From NCBI GenBank assembly GCA_903919455.1, contig CAIXIJ010000127.1:1-44831 (forward strand): a stretch of DNA of 44,831 nt, written 5' to 3'. This stretch comes from an uncultured Acidimicrobiaceae bacterium. GTDB lineage: Bacteria; Actinomycetota; Acidimicrobiia; Acidimicrobiales; Ilumatobacteraceae. The position numbers and the translations under genes are program-made. The notes below the pieces were generated by a model. The model worked only from the letters and a program-made list of their open reading frames with translations. It had not been told where the DNA came from and searched no databases. This document shows positions 41,032 to 44,831 of the stretch, piece after piece (the first letter of the stretch is position 1; every line of letters starts with the position of its first letter).

Positions 41032-41059
41032 CTTGTTTTCGGGTCTTCGCCCGAACAAG
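41032..41059 (+). promoter_or_regulatory. Leader hairpin before the helicase gene
   Basis: CTTGTTTTCGGG pairs with CCCGAACAAG around a TCTTCG loop, with a 2-nt bulge. It sits 13-40 nt before the start codon and could be an attenuator or a ribosome-access control. There is no ribosome site of standard strength after it. Confidence 0.45.
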
Positions 41060-41071
41060 GTCCATTTTCTC

Positions 41072-43201
41072 ATGTCGCAGCATCACCCCGATCTTCCCGC
41101 TGAGCAGGAGTTCATCGACTTCGCGTACCGTTGTCTCGAACAGAGCAAGGCCGACGCGTGGAAGATGCGCGGACTCCACGAGGGCACCCTTGGCGGCACG
41201 TTCCAGGCGCGCTACGAGCGCGATGTCTTCGATGAGGCCGTGTTCAACCGCCTCACACAACTCGACCTCGGCAACATGGCCCTGGTCTTCGGTCGGATCG
41301 ACCGAGGCACGGAGCAGCCCGATGTATTCGAGAGCTTCCACATCGGCCGCCTGGCCGTGGCCGACGAACACGCCGACCCAGTGGTGGTGGACTGGCGGGC
41401 GCCCATCGCCGAACCGTTCTATCGCGCCACCGGGCGCGAATCGCTGGGTCTGGCTCGCCGCCGCCACTTCCATGTGCAAGGCCGCCAGTTGCTCGGTATC
41501 GAGGACGAACTCTTTGGTGCCGGTCACCTCGGCATCGGTGCCGAAGGCGACAGCGCGACGCAAGCCTCCCCGGACGGCATTCGTGGCTACAGCACGCTGC
41601 TCGCGGTGCTGTCGCGCGGCCGCACCGGCCAACTCGGCGACATCGTGGCCACCATCCAGGGGGAGCAGGACGAGATCATTCGCTCGCCGCAGGCCGGTGT
41701 GCTGGTGGTGCAGGGTGGTCCGGGTACCGGCAAGACCGTGGTGGCACTCCACCGTGCCGCCTATCTGCTGTACACGTACCGCTTCCCGCTGGAAGACCAG
41801 GGCGTGTTGGTCATCGGGCCAAACCGAGTGTTCCTGCGCTACATCGAACGCGTCTTGCCGTCGCTCGGCGAAGCGGGTGTGGAGCAGGCGGTGTTGGCCG
41901 ATCTGGTCTCCGATGTCACCTGGGCGCGCTACGGCATCGACCCTGCCGATTCGCCGCTGGCTGGAAGGGTGAAGGGCGACATGCGTATGGGTCTGGTCAT
42001 CGACCAGGCCGTCACCGACCGCGAGCGGCCGCTGCGCGACGACCTCGTGGTGCCATTCCGCACCGGCTATCTCCGGCTTCGGGCCGACGAAAGCCAGCGC
42101 ATCGTGCGTGCGGCGCAGCGGCGTTTCCGCCGCCACAATGCGGCGCGTCGTTGGGTGGAGGGCGAGATCTGGGCCGCGATGGCGGCGTCGTCGCGAGTTG
42201 CGGAGGTCACCCCGAACGAGGTGCGCGACGCAATCCGTTCGCTCCCCGAGGTCCGCCAGGCGCTGGAACGCATGTGGCCGGTGCTCACCCCTGCGCAATT
42301 GCTGCACGACCTGTTTGGTAGCAAAGCACTGTTGAAGCTGGCGGGCCACAAGCACCTCAGCGAGACCGAGTACCTGTCGCTGTACCGACCGCGGGCCGCC
42401 GATGTGCAGGATGTTCGCTGGACCGAGAACGATGTGGCGCTGCTCGACGAAGCGCGTAGCTATCTCGGCACCAGGCCCAGCAAGAACAAGACCGAAGAGC
42501 ACGATGAGATCCGCACCTACGGCCACATCGTGGTGGATGAAGTACAAGACCTTACGCCGATGCAGCTGCACATGGTGGCCCGTCGCTCATTGAACGGCAG
42601 CATGACGGTGGTGGGCGATCTGGCGCAGGCCACGGGTGCACTTGCGCCCAACGATTGGGACGATGTGCTGCGCTTCCTGCCCACGCAGAAGGGCTCGCGG
42701 GTCATCGGCCTCAGCGTGGGCTATCGAATCCCCGGCCAGATCATGGAACTGGCGAACCGGGTGATGATGGCAGCAACGCCCACATTGCGAGCTCCCAGCA
42801 GCGTGCGCGAGGGCGATGAGCACCCCGAGTTCGTGAGGGTGGCGTCCTCGGAATTGTTGGCGTCCGTGGTGGCTGCCACCAAGGAGATGGACACCGACAT
42901 CGGCGACGGCAACATCGCGGTCGTCGTGCCCGACTCGCTGTTCGAGTCGGTTGCAGCGGCATTGAGCGCAGCCGGGATCGAGCATGGCGAAGCCACGCGG
43001 TCGGGTCTCGAGATGGGCATCACCGTGGTGCCCGTCAGCGTGGTGAAGGGCCTGGAACTCGACGGCGTGATCGTGGTGGAGCCGGCCCGCATCGTGAGCG
43101 ACCAGGTACAGGGCCTGCGTGCCCTGTATGTGGCGCTCACGCGCAGCACCAAGCGGCTCACCATTGTGCATGCCGAGGAGCTACCCGACGCGATGCGCTG
43201 A
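41072..43201 (+). CDS. helD: HelD-like superfamily 1 helicase (RNA polymerase recycling type)
   Basis: A 709-residue UvrD-like ATPase of the HelD/HelR group, which frees stalled RNA polymerase. The N-terminal region has ALVFGRIDRG, the FHIGRLAVADEHADPVVVDW segment and RAPIAEPFYRATGRESLGLA, diagnostic of HelD. The Walker A motif is VVQGGPGTGKTVVALH (around residue 215); the DExQ box is HIVVDEVQDLTPMQLHMVAR; a third motif is MTVVGDLAQATGA; and the C-terminal VYVALTRSTKRLTIV-like segment (LYVALTRSTKRLTIVH) ends the fold. Some actinobacterial relatives give rifamycin tolerance. The ATG at 41072 is chosen; an earlier in-frame codon at 40994 lies before the promoter. Confidence 0.88.
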   Translation: MSQHHPDLPAEQEFIDFAYRCLEQSKADAWKMRGLHEGTLGGTFQARYERDVFDEAVFNRLTQLDLGNMALVFGRIDRGTEQPDVFESFHIGRLAVADEHADPVVVDWRAPIAEPFYRATGRESLGLARRRHFHVQGRQLLGIEDELFGAGHLGIGAEGDSATQASPDGIRGYSTLLAVLSRGRTGQLGDIVATIQGEQDEIIRSPQAGVLVVQGGPGTGKTVVALHRAAYLLYTYRFPLEDQGVLVIGPNRVFLRYIERVLPSLGEAGVEQAVLADLVSDVTWARYGIDPADSPLAGRVKGDMRMGLVIDQAVTDRERPLRDDLVVPFRTGYLRLRADESQRIVRAAQRRFRRHNAARRWVEGEIWAAMAASSRVAEVTPNEVRDAIRSLPEVRQALERMWPVLTPAQLLHDLFGSKALLKLAGHKHLSETEYLSLYRPRAADVQDVRWTENDVALLDEARSYLGTRPSKNKTEEHDEIRTYGHIVVDEVQDLTPMQLHMVARRSLNGSMTVVGDLAQATGALAPNDWDDVLRFLPTQKGSRVIGLSVGYRIPGQIMELANRVMMAATPTLRAPSSVREGDEHPEFVRVASSELLASVVAATKEMDTDIGDGNIAVVVPDSLFESVAAALSAAGIEHGEATRSGLEMGITVVPVSVVKGLELDGVIVVEPARIVSDQVQGLRALYVALTRSTKRLTIVHAEELPDAMR

Positions 43202-43233
43202 GCTCGGGGCCGTCGGCGGGGTGTGCGGCTGCT

Positions 43234-43239
43234 TATGCT
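43234..43239 (+). promoter_or_regulatory. Candidate -10 box (TATGCT) for the hydrolase gene
   Basis: TATGCT is followed by 7 nt and then the GTG at 43247, the typical leaderless spacing. The box overlaps an ATG at 43235, which argues against that ATG being the true start. Confidence 0.55.
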
Positions 43240-43246
43240 CGGCCAC

Positions 43247-44080
43247 GTGATCGCCTCGCTTGCTCGTCAGTTCTCGGTGGATGGTGTTTCCCTGGCATGG
43301 GATCGTTGGGGTTCGGATGGCGGTGATGCTCCGTTCGTGCTGTGTCACGGCTTCTCCGGTTCGTCGCACGACTTCGCGCTGACCATCGAGGACCTCGCTG
43401 TCAAGCGCCCCGTGATGGCCATCGACCACCGCGGGCACGGTCGATCCGAGAAGCTCGGCGCCGTGGACAGCTACTCCATCGACCGTTTGGCCGCCGATCT
43501 CACGGCGTTCATCGAGGCCGAAGGCCAAGGACCTGTTGACCTCCTCGGACACTCGATGGGCGGTGCCATCAGCCTGCGGCTCACGCTGGCTCGCCCCGAC
43601 CTGGTTCGGTCGCTCATCCTCATGGACACCAGTGCATGGTCGTTCGTGCCGCCGGATCCGGCCATCGCCGCGCTGATGGCCGGGTTCATTGCATCGTTCG
43701 ATCCGTCACGAGGCCTGCCGGATCTGGCGGCCATGGGTGGTCCGGAACAAGATCTCATTGCCACCGCCACGTCGGCGGAGTGGCAGGCGGTGAAGGAAGC
43801 GATGGCGTCCTCATTCGACCCGTATGCGATGAAGGCGCTGGGCACCGAGTTGTTCAGCGGCAGCCTCGAGGCTGTCCGCCCTCGGCTCGGCGAGATCTCC
43901 TGCCCCGTCAGCGTGATCGTCGGTGAACATGATCATCCGTTCGTCGATCAGGCTGCCGACCTGACCGCAGCGGTCGGCGATGGTCGGCTCTCGGTGATCG
44001 CCGGTGCGTACCACTCCCCGCAATTGACGCATCGAGCGGAGTGGATGGCGGCGGTCGAAGGCCACCTGGCGAGAGTCTGA
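43247..44080 (+). CDS. Alpha/beta-fold hydrolase
   Basis: A 277-residue alpha/beta hydrolase. The oxyanion region is VLCHGFSGSSHDF, the nucleophile elbow is LLGHSMGGAIS, the acid is in VSVIVGEHDHPFVDQA and the catalytic His in VIAGAYHSPQLTHRAEW, so the triad is complete. A DHRGHGRSEKLG segment before the elbow is typical of the epoxide-hydrolase and haloperoxidase-like group. The substrate is unknown. The GTG at 43247 follows TATGCT by 7 nt; starts at 43223 and 43235 are less likely. It ends 5 nt before a convergent lipoprotein gene. Confidence 0.88.
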   Translation: MIASLARQFSVDGVSLAWDRWGSDGGDAPFVLCHGFSGSSHDFALTIEDLAVKRPVMAIDHRGHGRSEKLGAVDSYSIDRLAADLTAFIEAEGQGPVDLLGHSMGGAISLRLTLARPDLVRSLILMDTSAWSFVPPDPAIAALMAGFIASFDPSRGLPDLAAMGGPEQDLIATATSAEWQAVKEAMASSFDPYAMKALGTELFSGSLEAVRPRLGEISCPVSVIVGEHDHPFVDQAADLTAAVGDGRLSVIAGAYHSPQLTHRAEWMAAVEGHLARV

Positions 44081-44085
44081 GCCGC

Positions 44086-44487
44086 TCAGCTGAGCAAGGA
44101 GTCGGCCAGCGACTGAATGTTGCGGTAGGCGCGGTCGGCGTCGGCAGGGCGGCTTCGGTCGGCGGCTTGGCGGCAGCGGCGTACCACGAACTCGAACGAC
44201 GGGACGAGGTCGGTGTTGATCGAGGTGATCTCCGGCCGCATGGCAGCCCACAGTTGCTCGATGTAGGTGGCGCTCTGGTCGTCGCCCTGGTTCGCCGCCA
44301 CCTTCTCGCTCAGCGCCTTCACCTCGGCCACCATCAGCGGCAGCAACTCCTCGACGGTGCCCACCGGCAAGGTGGTAGCGGGGACAACCGTGCTGGTGGT
44401 GGCCTGCAAGCTCGAGTCGAAGGTGGTGGCACTGCAGCCGGACAGCACCACGGTGAGCGTGGTGGCGGCGACCAGTCGGCGGTTCAC
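44086..44487 (-). CDS. Small lipoprotein, unknown function
   Basis: A 133-residue secreted protein: signal peptide with the lipobox VLSGCSATTF (Cys about residue 16), then a short Thr/Val-rich linker and a helical region with LLPLMVAEVKALSEKVAANQ and YIEQLWAAMRPEITSI. The C-terminal part has many Arg and Asp residues and ends YRNIQSLADSLL. I recognise no family. The GTG start overlaps the stop of the DtxR-type regulator upstream (GTGA), so it is likely co-expressed with a metal-responsive regulator. The open frame extending to 44766 is a shadow over that regulator. Confidence 0.75.
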   Translation of the reverse strand: MNRRLVAATTLTVVLSGCSATTFDSSLQATTSTVVPATTLPVGTVEELLPLMVAEVKALSEKVAANQGDDQSATYIEQLWAAMRPEITSINTDLVPSFEFVVRRCRQAADRSRPADADRAYRNIQSLADSLLS

Positions 44488-44831
44488 GCAAGCACCAGGA
44501 TGCGGGCGCTGGCGAAGGAACCCACGCCGATGTGGCGGCCTTCGATCTCGATGGTGACCGTGCCATCCGGTGATGCCGCCGTGATGAGGCCGGTGTGGCC
44601 GGGCAGGATGTTGCTGTCTTCGAGGAAGTCGAGCAACCCGGGCGTGAACTCCAACTCTTCGGGAATCCGCGACACGGTGAACGAGCCGCCAACGGCGATG
44701 TCGGCGAGCGGCACCATGTTCGGGGCATCGTCCGATGACCCTGGGATGGGGTTGCCGTGCGGGCACGTGGTGGGGTTGCCGAGCACCCGATCCATGGCTG
44801 CTTCCACGGCGTCGCTCATCACGTGTTCCCA
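44484..44831 (-). CDS. DtxR-family metal-dependent repressor, C-terminal part (truncated)
   Basis: The last 115 residues of an iron/manganese-responsive repressor; the gene begins beyond the window. The frame is open to the edge, reading WEHVMSDAVEAAMDRVLG, then CPHGNPIPGSSDDAPN, both diagnostic of DtxR, IdeR and MntR proteins where the His, Glu and Cys/His residues bind metal. A C-terminal FeoA/SH3-like domain follows (VPLADIAVGGSFTVSRIPEE to the end). The GTG at 44822 lies inside a conserved stretch and is not the real start. It may control metal uptake or the linked lipoprotein gene. Confidence 0.9.
   Translation of the reverse strand, partial: WEHVMSDAVEAAMDRVLGNPTTCPHGNPIPGSSDDAPNMVPLADIAVGGSFTVSRIPEELEFTPGLLDFLEDSNILPGHTGLITAASPDGTVTIEIEGRHIGVGSFASARILVLA

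Noticed and set aside
44086-44766. A 226-residue product extending into the DtxR gene
   Set aside because: The part before 44487 is Arg/His-rich and out of frame with the DtxR protein; the lipobox protein starting at 44487 is complete.

Overview
The window is GC-rich and densely packed, with short or overlapping gene junctions, frequent GTG starts and Ser/Thr-rich linkers behind lipoprotein signal peptides. It carries an actinobacterial set of genes: a SenX3/RegX3-like phosphate system, an RNB-family nuclease, a HelD-type helicase, a DtxR-family regulator and a class E-like sortase. Together these suggest a member of the Actinomycetota, plausibly Acidimicrobiia. The class-level placement is inference from gene content and style only.

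Layout. Bases 2-6985 form a phosphate block: the end of ppk, a three-unit PHO box, then pstS-pstC-pstA-pstB-phoU-phoR-phoB in one direction. Bases 7011-11587 hold an MFS transporter, a DUF2342-type protein that has lost its zinc motif, a degenerate membrane-attached SDR and a protease-dead PDZ protein. Bases 11695-14812 run moaE, a small membrane protein, mreB and an RNB ribonuclease. Bases 14817-20958 hold a secreted sugar dehydrogenase, TesB, a large GT-C-like membrane protein, a nitroreductase, a methyltransferase and a saccharopine dehydrogenase-like protein. The last converges on an ALDH7/antiquitin-type dehydrogenase (20974-22488), suggesting lysine breakdown through saccharopine. After a second MFS exporter comes a tightly coupled glycosyltransferase / methyltransferase / alpha-toroid cassette (23921-26976), then galM and dtd back to back, then an aminotransferase coupled to a D-2-hydroxyacid dehydrogenase.

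Bases 30696-40154 concern the cell envelope and heme. They hold an Lnt-like protein with Ser in place of the catalytic Cys, an 1150-residue LPVTG-anchored surface protein behind a structured leader, and a facing heme operon (hemE-hemH-hemY) whose last gene is a lipoprotein-type sortase, the obvious candidate to anchor that surface protein. The window ends with an SDR, a HelD-like helicase, an alpha/beta hydrolase, a small lipoprotein and a truncated DtxR-family regulator.

The most unusual non-coding signals are a dispersed repeat family (22548-22628 and 28266-28437) built from 19-nt GACTCGG units around a long palindrome, and a recurring TAGCGT-like -10 element placed 6-9 nt before many start codons, which points to widespread leaderless transcripts. 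I saw no tRNA, rRNA, CRISPR array, insertion sequence or prophage gene. No gene-free stretch reaches 300 bases.
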